A DNA stretch of 64,000 bases from Marsupella aquatica (taxonomy: Eukaryota > Marchantiophyta), in contig OZ316895.1 in assembly GCA_973895155.1 (NCBI GenBank), positions 16,244,001-16,308,000 of the forward strand. The letters run 5' to 3'. A model generated the notes under the pieces. It saw only the letters and a program-made list of their open reading frames with translations, was not told where the DNA came from and did no database searches. Each line of letters opens with the position of its first letter. Positions within the stretch are counted from its first letter, which is position 1. The position numbers and the translations under genes are program-made. Positions 30,138 to 43,129 of the stretch are shown here, in pieces.

Positions 30138-33100
30138 TTTTTCTTCACAACCACTACTAAAATAAATTAATTATTTACCATAAATAGTCCATAACGAGGG
30201 CCATTTTTTTCACAGCCACTACTAAATTTTCTATTTTTAACAATATTTATTCATTTTTGAAAAGGAAAAAATCCAGCTGTAGATCTTGTTGAGATCTTTC
30301 TCTTGAGCCCTACATCGCCTTCTAAAATGGATGGACAAGATAGCTAGAGGCAAACAAAAATGGATGGCCAAGATGGAAGGAATTCAAATTTGAATAGACG
30401 GCCCAGATCTCAGAAATTTGAAAATCCACCAAAAATATTGAAGAGATTTGTTTTCCTTTTTTCTCCCTCAATACTTTATATTTTTGGCTGAAATTTTTAT
30501 ATCCGTAGATCTCGGTGAGATCTTTCGTTGAGCCCTTGATCACATCTAATGGTTGAGAATAGGTGCAGGGGCGAGCAAAATCCAACAGCTGATGGGAGGC
30601 GCATAGAGCGCCTCACGTTTTTCGAGGAAAGAATAGTTTTAGAGTGAGCACGGAGCCTCTTGGATGAGGAGTTGTGGTTTAAGGGAAAGAATTGAACAAT
30701 TTTGCTGACTGAATCAAACGACAAGACGAGACCAAGCCTCGAGCCTTGGATCCATAGATTCTGTATATCTCCCACATGCAAGATTCTGTATATCTCCCAC
30801 ATGCAGGTGGTCCTTTCAAGGAGACAATACATATAGGGTGAAAACATGGTCACATGAACACTATGGCTCATTCAATTGTAATTATTCAGCTTTATCTGAC
30901 TTTAATCAAAGTCAGTTGGCAAAAACCGTCTTTCATTAGACAATGTTACTAAGTTTATATGTCAAGAGCGTTAATGAAGTGTATGTTCTGTACAAGTAGT
31001 TCTGGTTTATATTTACTAGAAGGCCTCTTGCATCTAGAGTCAATTCTCTTATAAATGCTCAGAAATTTTCAGTCTCATTGTCGGGCTCTCATAGATTTGC
31101 ACATCAGAAGATGATGATTGCAAAACTGTCACTGTTGGGCTCATATAGATTTGCACAGTGCAAGATGATAATTGCAAAAGTGCCTGGGTGCAAAATTAAT
31201 CGTCCTAGCTCTCACTAGCGGAATTCTCAATTGAGACACTAGCTTTGCAGGAAGATTTGAGCGGTTGTCAATGTAGCCTGCTCTTTTTGATCCGGCCTCA
31301 AATGGTCTTGGAATGGAAGACATTGATTTTACAGATTTTTTCAGCATAGCCGAAGCTGTTGTTGTCGATTGCAGCATTGATAGGACTGAACAGGTATTTT
31401 GCTATGTAATGGGTCCATATGACTCTTCAGGATCATTCTCTTCTTAGCATGCATTCTTTGGTTAAAAATAGACCAAAACCTTGTGACCATCAGAGAGCAG
31501 ACATAAATTTATCAAAGTTCAAGGTGAGTGAAAAGTAAAACCGTGCTCTGGTGGTGGGCGATTATAAAAGCGCATCCCCACCTCCGTCTCCCCACTTGCA
31601 TCTTTTTGATCTTGATCCTCATCAAATCTCTTGTTGTCTCTTGTTCTGTTTTCGATCCTCTGAGCTACTGTATTACTTCTACTACTTTTCTTTTCTGCCT
31701 GCCTTATAGAGCTAATTCTGATATTGATCACTCCCAATTCTTCTGCGGTTCGGTCTTTCCCATGCAGACACACATTCATTTCCTTTTCGTTCTTTGTCCT
31801 TCAGTCCTGCCTCCTCTGGATGCAATGATGTTTACCTCCTCGTCCCCCGCATTCAATACTCTCAATGACTCATCACCATTAATTCTTCGCTTTGTCTATT
31901 CCTCAAAGGAACTTCTGCTTAAAGTTATTAACAAACTTTAATCCGAATGTTATTTAACAAAGATTCCCGCTCAATGTACTCATGCTAGTTGGTACATTGT
32001 AGAAGGAGAATTGACAACACACAAATATGCACCCAATTTAAAAATTTGCATCTGATGAAGACCAGTTTGTTCATACCTTATCGCCTTGAAGGCCAAAATT
32101 CCCAAGACTAGAAAACAAATCGCCTCGTACACCCCAACCCTAAACCCTAAACCCTTGTTTTACTTTCGAGAACTCTTTTGCCCCTATGGACAATAATTCC
32201 AACCTTCCGTTCTTTCCTTGGAATGAATTAGCATGTGCAAGCTGGCTAAGTGTATTGTTTTCAACATGCTCAGAAAAGGTGAATCTGAAACTAGAATTTT
32301 AGAAGAAACCTTTAAAGTCTCAAAATTGTCCACAATTGAGAACAAATTCATGCATAAAAGCAAAGAAGAGTTTCACAACAGTAGTCCAGTTACTAGGGGT
32401 TGTGAAAGAATGAAGCTAAAGCTCACGAAGGATTCTACAATCCTTCGTTAGTAGGGAGATAGATAGCGAGCTAATACCATGCTAATGGACCTCAAATCAC
32501 ATGTAAACACAAAGAGGAGTTTCAAAACACCAGTCCCCTTCATATATTTTGTTTATAAACGAATCAAGCTCAGTCTCACCAAGGATTTTAATATTTCAAG
32601 TAGAGACATAGGGAGCTTGTACCATAATTTTGGACCGAGACTAGAACGACATAGTATTATTCAAATGCACGAGCAAGTCTCATGACGGCAGATGTTACAG
32701 ATTCAACGCATGAGCCTCTATGAACTCATCCAAGTGACGAAACGATTTCTATAACCCTGCATTATGCAGAGTCGTAATTTTTTTGATATGGGTACCTGAT
32801 GACGAAGTCGCCACGAGAAGCCATGCACCAGGATTACTTGTCCTGTTGACGTCAATGAAACGAATTATGATCCCATTTGTATGATTTCGCAACATTTTAG
32901 GGTGCTTTACAAGTCCCGGTTCGGTTCCAAAGCTGGCAATGGGAGTAGATACGACGTCGTAGCACATGTCCTAAAGCTGGAAGATTGAAACCTCTGGGAC
33001 TGCAATCATTGTGCTGCATCATCTGTACTACAGGTAATTCTGTGCGTTGCCTTTACCGTGGACCAATCTGATTCTGTCGAGAGACTCCAAAATCTGAAGG

Positions 33101-36100
33101 TAGGCAGATATAATACAAGCCTGTACATCTGTACCGCCTCAACATTACGCGGGTGCACCAGACGTGACTCAAAACTGTGGAGTCAGTAGACTAAACCAAA
33201 GACTTCCCAACATCCATTCATGAAGGCTTTGTGGATATATCACTGGACACGGCCCTTCCACATGACCTGGAGGGAATTGACATGGACTGTGCAGTCATTT
33301 CACGTTGGTTGCGTGCAGTCGCAAAATTGAGAGTGGCTCGTAGTTGCCGCAAACCTGCAATATCCGCTTTTTCCCGTTCCCTTGCGCAGGAATCAAAGTC
33401 ATCATTGCAAGGGAACCAATTACACGGGTATAATTACACAAATACTGATCAGGACAACCAAATTCCTACAGATTAAAAGCAATAAAGATGAGAAAGGACA
33501 GAAATTTCTCTCCCTCAGGGATTAAGCACAGTCGGTTCTCTCGTTCTGACATGGATGGCCAAAACTCAAAAACACATTGCTAGTACTGAAGGTGCTATGT
33601 GGAAAGGCATTAAATGGTTTAGAGAGCAAACATTGTCTTCGATAAACTACTGTCATCTTGAGACTTATGCGATCGTTGCTATGCATCTCCTGTAGGCAAT
33701 TCTTCAATGTCAGCGCAACTGGAAGCCTTTCTATCTTGACAGATATGGTTCCACGGTCAGAGAGTCGTCCATTGACTTTCTGGGCTAATGGAAGCTCTTC
33801 CGGTCTCGTTGAGTAAACTCTTCTGCCGAGGGAAATTTGAAATAAGTAAAACTACTGTAATGGCATTCCGTTCCTTGTCTGCCAATGACTAAACAAGCGG
33901 TGACGAAAGATTAGCAAGCCTTACATTCGCCATGAATATTGCGATAACCTTGTCAGGGTCAAGCAGCATACTATTTCCGAGACAAAGAGCAGGGATAGGA
34001 CATCCACTAGTGCAGCATTGGCGGACTGGAACTACCCACGCTTACCCCCTCCTCGTCTCCTGCCGCCTGCAGAGCAACTGGTGGTTTCAATGGCTTCTCC
34101 TCTCATCACTCCTGCAGCACATGGAGGTGCGTCCTCGTCCAGGAAGGCCCTCATGTGTGTACTAGATCACAGTATTTTTGGTATTCCAAAAAATCCTTCT
34201 ACGCTTTTGAGGCTTTGTTTCTAGACCTCATACCAGCCCCAAATTGGTACCTTAAATTCACGTCCACCCCAGCGAGTGATTCACAATCTCCACCGTATTT
34301 TGACGTTGTGTAAATTGGCAGGGCTCCATACTTCTACCGTCAATTAACGTCCAACCCAGCGAACGAGTCACTGTCCCCACCATACTCTGAAGTTAGGTCA
34401 ATTAGAGTTCTACATACTTGAATTTAAGGGGATCAAACGCCGATCATGCTCATCATCATTCTGTTTAGAGGCTTCCATTCTAGAAGCCTGCAGGGTTTAG
34501 AGAATACAAGAGTTCATCGACGAACGCTTCCAAGAGTTCTAATCCTACCAAGCTGAGACACTTCAAGGTGTCCATACAAATCCTAAAAACACTGGAAGAT
34601 GTTATTCCAACTGACGATTGAGTCCTGGGTGTAATTTGCAAGTCGAGCAAAGATTTCCTGCATATACTATTTTGGAGCACAAACACGAAGATTAATGACG
34701 TCGTGCAGCTGTTAGTAAGTGGGGCCCGTGTTCAGTTACCGAGCTCCAATTGTTTTCCAAAAAGACTTTGTGATTAGAATATATGATATTTGAAGTTGCC
34801 CTAAAGTACGTTGGATTTGGTGCAATCTGTCGCACAAGCTTTTGGCACAGCTGAGATGTACATTGGCCTTGCTTAGAGAGATTTGCAAGAACCTATAGGC
34901 TGATTCTTGGAAAGAACTTGACTTACGAAGGAAAAAATTATAAAGTAAAAGTAGACAAAGCTTTACTTTTGGAGCAAGTCTATTCAACAAACCATCTTCC
35001 CCTTGGCACAACTACAGTAGCACTACCACTTCTGTCCCATTTTGCATTCTTTATTATGGAACCAAGGCACCCTGGTTAATCATGGAGTGTCTATACTCAT
35101 CGGAACGAGAGAGGATCGGTTTACTCTGGTTGACCATTGACAGCCGGCACCCCTAGCGGTCGCATTGACCCCTCCTCACGTAAGACTCACCTATTCGAAG
35201 TGCCCCTGGTCATCTCGAAAGCTTACTAAGATTAAGAAAAATAACCTCAACAGCAATAATCATCGAGCTTAACCGATGTAAAACAGGGAGCATTATAAAT
35301 CTTCCGAAGCAAAGGCCTTTGATGATTTTCAGTAACATCCACGGTGATCTAGCAAGAATACGTAAACCAACACGTCCAATAAACAAAGCTATACACAACT
35401 ACATAAGCTAGTTCTCAGCTATACCATGTACCTTTAGATCTGTACTACGAAGTATTAGTTGTTACCGATAAAAATACTGGAAAACACAGCGGGGTTCCAA
35501 AAAAATCTGGCAGATGAATTTCCTTGGTCAAATCCCTGAGGGTCTCCTGACGGAGGAAATGTGTTTCTGGTGGCATAATCCACCCTCTTGAGGTCACATT
35601 TTACGGCCTATTTGATTTCTCTAATTTATCCCGCCCCTTTTTATAAATCTATCGAAACAACTCTGTAACCGCGAATTGTCAATCTCCAATGGGAGTTGAC
35701 CAGATGAAGTATCATTGCTGTATTCCTCCTTAATACATACCACTTGGGAAAAAACGACACAATAAATATCTTACTGCATAAAAGTTACCTTATGTCTATT
35801 GCACCGCACTGCTCACATATTCCAAGGAGAAGAACGCCAATCCATCCCCAATCTGTAGAGAACTCAAGTCTGGTCGAAAGTAGAACATCAGCTGCAAAAA
35901 TGCAAATTTGAGAAGCATCATCATCTCACTCGAATGTTCAAAGTGTTCAGGCCAAGACCCAGAGTGGTACCAAAGCCTCAAGTGATGCTAGCAGTTCCAA
36001 CATTGAACTACGTGCTGTAATTCGTAACCACGATAGTTGCCTAGCCACTGGGCTGGCCCTACAGAATTGGACAACCCTCTTTTTACTCCTACTAGAAACT

Positions 36101-37443
36101 AAGAACACCACCTCACCAGCCCATGTTGGAAGCTTTTATATACTATCAAGCTGCATTTAACTAGGCTACCCCCGAAAAATGACTTTATCGCTCATTTAAA
36201 TTGACAAATGCATATCGAAATATCATCTACACCAGAAGAAGCATACGTCACAACATTAGTTTGGGACCTGTCACTTAACTGCTGTGGTCGACCTACAAAC
36301 CGGGAAGACTACTTTTTTCTCAAAACGCGTGCAGCAGACACTAGTCAAATATTCCAGACATAAAGTCAGCCTTGTCTCTTCAGCATGCACAGCTTCAGAC
36401 ATTCTCGGAGACAGATGGAGGCTACAACCACTCAACATCTATTCATTGACTCATTTGTGATTCCCATTTGATATACTGTTGACCAAAAGCCTATAAATTG
36501 ACGGTGTACAAGGCCGATAGAGCCAGAAGCCCAGGTCGGGCAACCAAAACAAGTCGTGAGATTCCCTTAAGAGTTCACACAGATTTCACTTCATTGAAGA
36601 GGCCTCCTCTGTCTGCCTTGCTGCAAACCGACACAGCTGCCACACAGATCCAAGAGACAGACACGTACGCAGCTGAAAGTGAAAAATGACATCTGAAATA
36701 CAAAACGTATAAAAGTCCATCCCAAATAAGCTGATTTTCATAGCGAAGAGCAATTAGCAGATAGGAACAGGTCACCAGAAGAATTCCTGAAAAAGTATAT
36801 ACAGCCCTATCCCGCACAGTTGTAAAGCCAGCAAGCTGTTGCACACAGCCTCAGGTTTTCAAGACTGGTCTGCAAATTCCTTTTATAGGTCTACAACTGG
36901 ATTATGCAGTGAACCATGTTGCTACATACTTCACAACCATTAATCCAAAGGGAGATAACAATGTTGGTACACCAAGCCTTGGTCATTTCATATCTATACC
37001 ACCTGCTGTCAGAATGTCTAAAGACCTATTTGGCAGTTGCAGGCACGCCATATGACGGCCCTCCACGAACCGCTTGGGCAAATCCTTTGCTTCGAGACCA
37101 CGCTGGTTATCTTGCTGTACATTTGTAACCGAGCAGACATCCTACCAAACGCCATTGCAGCATTTGCTTCGAGGTCCTGGTTTGCTTGTCGACTCTGACC
37201 AAAACAAGGAAAATCGGGATCAACCCACGTAACGAGAAATAATCCCACTAATTTCCAAAAACATCAACTCTAGTTGTCCCAACTATACAGGGGAAAGTGA
37301 AAGAAAAGATCCATAGGATTTCCTGACACCAGACGGAAGCTGAAGAAAGAGTAGCACAGTATTCAGTTGGCTTAAACACGTCATACCAAAAGCAAGGAGT
37401 TACCAAAGAAAGGAAACGGTTTTGAGTTGGGAGGAGGCCAAAC
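30138..37443. other. Intergenic region, no gene supported
   Basis: Short frames only. Structured items are a pair of direct repeats at 30268-30330 and 30497-30555 (both with GTAGATCTNGNTGAGATCTTTC and TTGAGCCC), a 24-bp tandem pair at about 30759-30805 (TTCTGTATATCTCCCACATG), a pair of about 60 bp at 31080-31190 (CATAGATTTGCACA-type) and a telomere-like box at 32138-32154. The last 1-2 kb would include the 3' UTR of the TPS gene, but I cannot place a polyadenylation site. Confidence 0.55.
32138..32154. repeat. Telomere-like box CCCTAAACCCTAAACCC
   Basis: Two and a half units of the plant telomere repeat complement. Such telo-boxes occur in promoters and as interstitial relics. No nearby gene start could be tied to it. 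Confidence 0.6.
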
Positions 37444-40402
37444 CTAAATCTGAAGATTTGTCATTTGGTCTACAACCAGTGCAGGTGGCGGCATGATTGG
37501 CAATCTCATCAGACCAGAATCAGACAATTTTGTCAATCTTGATGTTGAGACATCCGGAGCGTTTCGGAGGGTTGCAGCAGCTTGTGCCGAGGCAGATGCA
37601 AGTGCCTGCAATGTCATAATTACCTCCATAGTGTCATCCAAATAATATTTCGCTTTGCTTGGCTTCCGCCCAACAGTGCAAGCAAAGACCTTTGCTTGAG
37701 ATGCGTAGGGAGGCAGTGCCATGGTGTCCTCGATACTTTCAAACATGTCTTCGTCAGATCTATCATCACCGATACACAGCACAAAGTCTGCGGGTGGCCC
37801 CTTTTCTGCTATGATTGATAGAAGTTGTTCAACCACCAAGCCTTTACTGACGCCCTGCAAATGCATGTCCGCGTGAGTTCCTCACTGGTAAGAAGATCAA
37901 TCGAAACAATTTGCTGAAGATATGACAGAACTACATAATTGTAGGAGCCTAAATTAGATTACCTGTGGTTTAACTTCTACAATATGCTGGCCACTTTTTA
38001 CTGAAACTGATTCATTGGCCAATACACTCTCCAGATGATCCAACAACTCCTTTGCTTGCCAAGATCCAAAGTCCGGATCTGCATCTCGAAATTGCCAGAC
38101 CAGCGCACTTTCCTTTTTTTCTACTTCAGACCCATCCGTGGACTCCTTGTACAAATTCATAATCGGTTCTACCAACTCTTTCCATTCATAGTCATGGACT
38201 GCCACAGACGTGACCCACTCTTCTTCTCTGCGCCACCTGTCACAAACAGACAGAAAAGTCAGGTAAGAAAAGTATTTCATCATTTGTCATTTGAGGCCGT
38301 ATCCAGGCAGTACGATGCCGAGAAAACAGCTCTGACTGCCAACTCCTATGTGGTCCGGCAGTAAATTTCGAGAAAGACAAAACCGAATTTTTCTTCTCTA
38401 AAGCCATAGTGCTGGTGCAGCCAAGAAAAACATGTCACCTGTAAAAGAATCCATGCTCGGCAGCGATCCCTAACTTCTCACACTTCTCAAAACATTTGCT
38501 TAAGATCGTTTTCTCGCGGCCGCTAACGATGAAGACCACATTCTTGGGGTCTGCAGTGAGGGTGTTCAAAAGGGATATAATCTGAGGACTAGGATCCCTA
38601 TCGTGCCAATTCTGAGGGATCATTGTACCATCATAGTCCAATAAAATGGCACGGCTAGCACTTCTCTTATAAGCTGAAACGATGTGTTCCGTTTGAAGTT
38701 TTCGAAAATTAGGGCCAAGGGCAACTACTCTAAATCCCAAACCGAAGCCAATGCCATAGGTGTTCCTCTTGTGATGCTCTTCGCATGTCCGCTCCAAATC
38801 TCCGACGAAACTTCGTGCCCAGCACGCAACATCGTGTGTACTGACATACTTGAAATGCTTTTCATGTCGGATGTGCTTCTCAGATTCGGGCAAGGTGATG
38901 GCCGCATTCATGGCCTCTGCCACAGCTTCAATATTCCAGGGATTTACTCGAATTGCTCCACTGAGTGACGGAGAACAACCAATAAACTCTGAGATGACCA
39001 ACATACTCTTCTTCGGTCTTTCGGAAATTCCTGACCCAGTCTCAAGAGCAGGTGGACTGCCTTGTCTACATACAATATACTCGTACGGAATAAGATTCAT
39101 CCCATCACGAACGGCTGTCACTACGCAGCATTCTGCGACGGTGTAGTAGGCAATCCTTTCAGCCATAGGAGTATTTCTTTCAATGAGCATTACTGGCTGG
39201 TAGTTTTTGCTTCCAAATTCGCTGTTGATCTTGTCCACTAATGCATACACCTCAATTTGAACCTCAGCGACGTCCTTACCACGACTTCGAGCTGGATTTG
39301 CTATCTGTACCAACACCACCTTCTCTCGCCACTCGATGTGCTGCAGTAAAAGCTGCTCCATAGCCAACAGCTTCAGGCTGAGGCCTTTGAAGACATCCAT
39401 GTCATCCACACCAAGAAGGACCGTTTTCCCTGCCAATTGCTCATGAAGATCTGCTATTCGCTTCCGAGCATCTGGATCCTCCAATGACGTTTCCAGTTGC
39501 CCCATGTGAATTCCAGCGGGCATGATCTTGATTCCCACCATCCGGCCATAGTACTCCAATCCGATGTATCCTCTCTTCGATTCATACTCTAATCCAAGCA
39601 TTCGACTACAACATGAGAGGAAATGACGTGCATAATCAAATGTGTGGAAGCCAATCAAATCGGCGTTCAGCAGGGACCTCAAAATTTCGTCCCGGACTGG
39701 CAATGTCCTGTAAATCTCAGAAGATGGAAAGGGGCTGTGGAGGAAAAACCCCATCCGGATCCTGTTGAATCTCTTCCTTAGAAAGGTGGGCAGAACGAGC
39801 AGATGGTAGTCATGAACCCACACATAGTCATCATCTGGGCTGATAACTTCCATTACCTTATCCGCAAATATTCTGTTCACGTAAACATAAGCTTGCCACT
39901 GGGACCGGTCGAACCGACCACCCTGACCTCCACTCAGGGGCAGCATATAGTGAAAGAGTGGCCACAACTGCTGCTTACAAAAGCCAACGTAATAATTGTT
40001 TTTTACCGCAGGCGGCAGAAATGCGGGTACGCAATTGAAGTCCACCAGTAGCCTTGCTGCCACTTCGTCTTGTTCACTGACATCCACATCCTCTCTCAAG
40101 CACCCAATGTAGATCACCTCCCTGTCCGCTGCTATCCCATCTTTAAGCTGCAACAGCAACGACTCGTCGTCCCACCGAAAGTTCCACTTCCCATCTTCGC
40201 CTCTCTCTGTGTGCAACGGCAACATATGCCCCACTATGATCATATGCTCTAGCGGTGAGACCGAGCTCCGAGGGCTCGGGCAAGCATCCATCTCGTTGAC
40301 AAGCCCCGCCACTGTCATCACTCGAGGTATTCGTCTACCCCAGCGGGGTGACTCCGCTCCCGCACCCAGATCCAACAAGTTGGCATAAGATCTCGACACC
40401 AT
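37444..40402 (-). CDS. Class II trehalose-6-phosphate synthase/phosphatase-like protein, three exons, 882 aa
   Basis: Exons are 40402-38439, 38236-37963 and 37854-37444. Introns begin GT and end AG (TTTTACAG/GTGACA, ACAG/GTGG, CCACAG/GTAAT, TTGCAG/GGCG), and the codons join cleanly to give 882 residues, normal for the class. The start MVSRSYANLLDLG matches the conserved class II N-terminus. Residues about 50-520 form the GT20 synthase-like domain (HDYHLLVLP, HSPFPSSEIYRTLP, GVDDMDVFKG). The class I NRLPV and GGL substrate motifs are replaced (VGHMLPL, ESLLLQL), as is usual in class II proteins, which are thought to be regulatory rather than strong synthases. From about 590 a HAD phosphatase domain follows, with LLDYDGT, VFIVSGREK and GDDRSDEDMF intact. 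It probably acts in the cytosol in sugar signalling through trehalose-6-phosphate. Confidence 0.95.
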
Positions 40403-42069
40403 CTTTGCCTGCTTTAACCTACCTTCCTATTTGCTTTCCCTCTCTTCCAAACACCCCGACTATCTGCCAAACCAATCTCCCGCGTACCCTTACAAGTTTT
40501 CTTCTCACATCCGATCATGAATTTCAGTTATCATCGTCTCATTTCCGAATTCCCCACCGACGTATCAGCAATGAGCAGCTTCCCCTTCCCCGCCCCCCTT
40601 CCTCGCCTAGACTAGGAGTTTCTTAACCTTCCACTCCGAACACAAATTTCCAGCCGAGTAATTGCCATCCGTTTCGTCCAGCGGAGTTGAATCTGTCTTG
40701 AATATCTCACGTTGAGACCCTCATCCTCGACCCCCAACTAGCTCGTCAGACAACCTCCCCTCTACCTGTGTCACAACGGAGGATAACGCTACGAGAAAGC
40801 TGGTAGTTGTGGCGACCTAACATCCTCGTCCTTGAGCGAAGGAACACAACGTTGGACTGCTGCTTCTCCCGGCAGAGAAAAAAGAAGAAGGATGGATATG
40901 CTAGTAGTACGCTCCTCCCGGCCACGGCTGCTGCTGCTGCCTCCGCCTCCTTTCCCATCGTAAAAGCATTATTAGGAAAATGCCAGGCCTCCTCCACACC
41001 AAACCGAACAGAACCTCCTCGTCCGTCTGTCGCCAAACTCCGTCCTCGTCACCACTGATCCATCAACAACAGCATTTGCATGTCCAGCTTGCCTTCCGTG
41101 ATCGAAAAAGCTGCTTCGAACACAATCTAATTCCTTTCCGTGCTCCTATTCCCCGCGCTACTTCTTCGTCACTCTCCTCCAGCCCACCCGAACCAAACTT
41201 CAAAAAGGCTGCTCTCCTGCTGTTGCTTTGCGCGGCTCAGCCCTGCTCGACTCAAGCTCCCCCGCTTCCTCACTTGGAGTCACTTATTAGAGCTACCTAC
41301 AGCAGCTTTCTCTCTATCTGTCGGAGACTACTACTACTCTAGACTCCTTCCTCCACCTCCTTCGCGGAATCGCGGCGTTCCTCGCAATGGACGTGAGCAG
41401 ACAACAGAACAGCGGCAGCCGCGGCATCCACACGGACTGCGAGCCGTACTCAGCTTATCCACACACGCGCCCGGGAATCATGACCTCCTTTCTCTCCGCT
41501 CCCAATATCTCCCTCTATACAATGCGTTTGCTCTGCCTGCTCCAGTTTTCAACTCATCCGGCCACTCCGGCCCAGATCAGCACGGAGCTACGGACATACG
41601 ACGGCCGCGCTTCACACCCGTCCTGCACGCGTCTTCTGCGTATTCAAGACAGTGAGTAGATCAACGTCACCAAGACCCTCCCGAAAAATCTTTTTCACGG
41701 CAAACAACGCATATCACCGCCCCAAACAGGCTTCCTCTCGTTCTCTTCGACGAAGTAATCAAAGTAAGAAGGTGACTGTCACCAACAGCCTCTCCCTCTC
41801 CTCATCCTCGTCTAGTACTAGGACCATCATCCGTCTCCGTCACCGAGAGTCTCTTCCCCTCCCCCCTCGCTTCCCATCACTCACTCCAAGGGCTTGGTGT
41901 CCATCCTCTTTCCCGTTTCGCGTTGCAAAAACAATTTTCCAGACACCACGAGACAGGACAGCGTACACTAGTGTCTAGCAGCAGTAGTCCCGCTTCTCTC
42001 GTTTTCTTTCCAGCATTCCTATGCAAGCTTTCCAAATGTAAGCCAGGTAAACGAGCGCATTCTTCTCCC
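40403..42069. other. GC-rich, pyrimidine-rich upstream region of the TPS gene
   Basis: The sequence becomes clearly GC-richer, with many CpG and long CT-rich tracts on the plus strand (GA-rich on the TPS sense strand). It probably contains the promoter, 5' UTR and perhaps a 5'-UTR intron of the TPS gene. Several plus-strand frames (for example 41140-41655) are Ser/Pro/Arg-rich and look like by-products of composition rather than genes. No TATA box or start site could be assigned. Confidence 0.45.
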
Positions 42070-42169
42070 NNNNNNNNNNNNNNNNNNNNNNNNNNNNNNN
42101 NNNNNNNNNNNNNNNNNNNNNNNNNNNNNNNNNNNNNNNNNNNNNNNNNNNNNNNNNNNNNNNNNNNNN
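42070..42169. other. Assembly gap of exactly 100 N
   Basis: Exactly 100 N, a conventional placeholder for a gap of unknown size. It borders a tandem repeat on the right, the likely reason assembly failed. Confidence 0.98.
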
Positions 42170-42593
42170 AAACTGTGCGCTCAACCTCGCGGATGTTTTT
42201 TTCCCCACTACATTCCTGCACTGCTGCTGGTTCTTTCAGTCGAGTCAAAACTGTGCGCTCAACCTCGCGGATGTGATTCTCCATTACGGTACTGCACTGC
42301 TGCTGGTTCAGACTGTCGAGTCAAACTGTGCGCTCAACCTCGCGGATGTTTTTTTCCCCACTACATTCCTGCACTGCTGCTGGTTCTTTCAGTCGAGTCA
42401 AAACTGTGCGCTCAACCTCGCGGATGTGATTCTCCATTACGGTACTGCACTGCTGCTGGTTCAGACTGTCGAGTCAAACTGTGCGCTCAACCTCGCGGAT
42501 GTGATTCCCACTACGTTAGTGCACTGCTGCTGGTTTAGACTGTCGAGTCAAACTGTGCGCTCAACCTTGCGGATAGCATTCTTGACTACAGTA
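42170..42593. repeat. Minisatellite, six units of 74-78 bp with a 153-bp higher-order repeat
   Basis: Units start CTGTGCGCTCAACCTCGCGG at 42173, 42251, 42326, 42404, 42479 and 42553 (the last with CCTTGCGG). Types alternate: a 78-bp form with TTTTTTTCCCCACTACATTC and a 75-bp form with GATTCTCCATTACGGTAC. The first two dimers (42173-42325 and 42326-42478) are identical by eye. A degenerate seventh unit lies at about 42905-42965, beyond the inserted MITE. Frames across it are repeat translations and not genes. Confidence 0.92.
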
Positions 42594-42904
42594 GGGCGTC
42601 TCAACCCTGCGCGTTCTAGGACTCCTTCCGGTCACCCGGATGTCTCTAATCGCCGCCCGATATTGAACACCGGTACCCAAAATCGGGTCCCAAAAAACTG
42701 GGGGTCTGAACTTTACCTCGCACCTACAAGGAGTCCCGGCACGGGTTAGACCTGGGTTTTTCCAAAGAAAAATTGTAATAAAAAAAACCCGGGAAAAACT
42801 TTACGGTCACCAAATCGGTGGGCCGACCACCTGATCCGGGCGGCCCGCGACTGTGAAATCCCGGGTGCCATTCGGAATTCCAAATGCTTAAGTTTGAGAC
42901 GCCC
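42594..42904. mobile_element. MITE-like element, 311 bp, 11-bp perfect TIRs
   Basis: Starts GGGCGTCTCAA and ends TTGAGACGCCC, a perfect 11-bp inverted repeat, with TA on both outer sides (42592-42593 and 42905-42906). It splits a minisatellite unit: the sequence before it (GACTACAG) and after it (GTACTGTGCTGC) together fit one unit. It has no coding capacity and is GC-rich with GGTCCC/GGGACC-type short palindromes. The TA duplication would suit a Tc1/mariner-type mobiliser, but the family is not known to me. Confidence 0.75.
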
Positions 42905-43129
42905 TAGTACTGTGCTGCGGCTGGTTCGGACTGCCGAGTCAAACCGTGCGTGCTACCTTGGGGTTTTGTGCACAAGCATACCCTAGTGCCCCCGGTGTTC
43001 CCCAAAGACATTATTAAAAATATCTGTGCTTGTGAAACCTCAATATTTATGAGACGGACATTTTAAGAATCTTCTAAGCATCTTGATGCATGGGAAAATT
43101 AAAACAACAGAAAGAGTATTTTCCGTTGT

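Noticed and set aside
41140-41655. 171-codon plus-strand frame upstream of TPS
   Set aside because: Composition (Ser, Pro, Leu, Arg) reflects CT-rich DNA opposite the likely TPS promoter and 5' UTR.
42273-42749. 158-codon frame as a repeat protein
   Set aside because: It is a translation of the minisatellite and runs into the MITE. No start context or conservation supports a gene.
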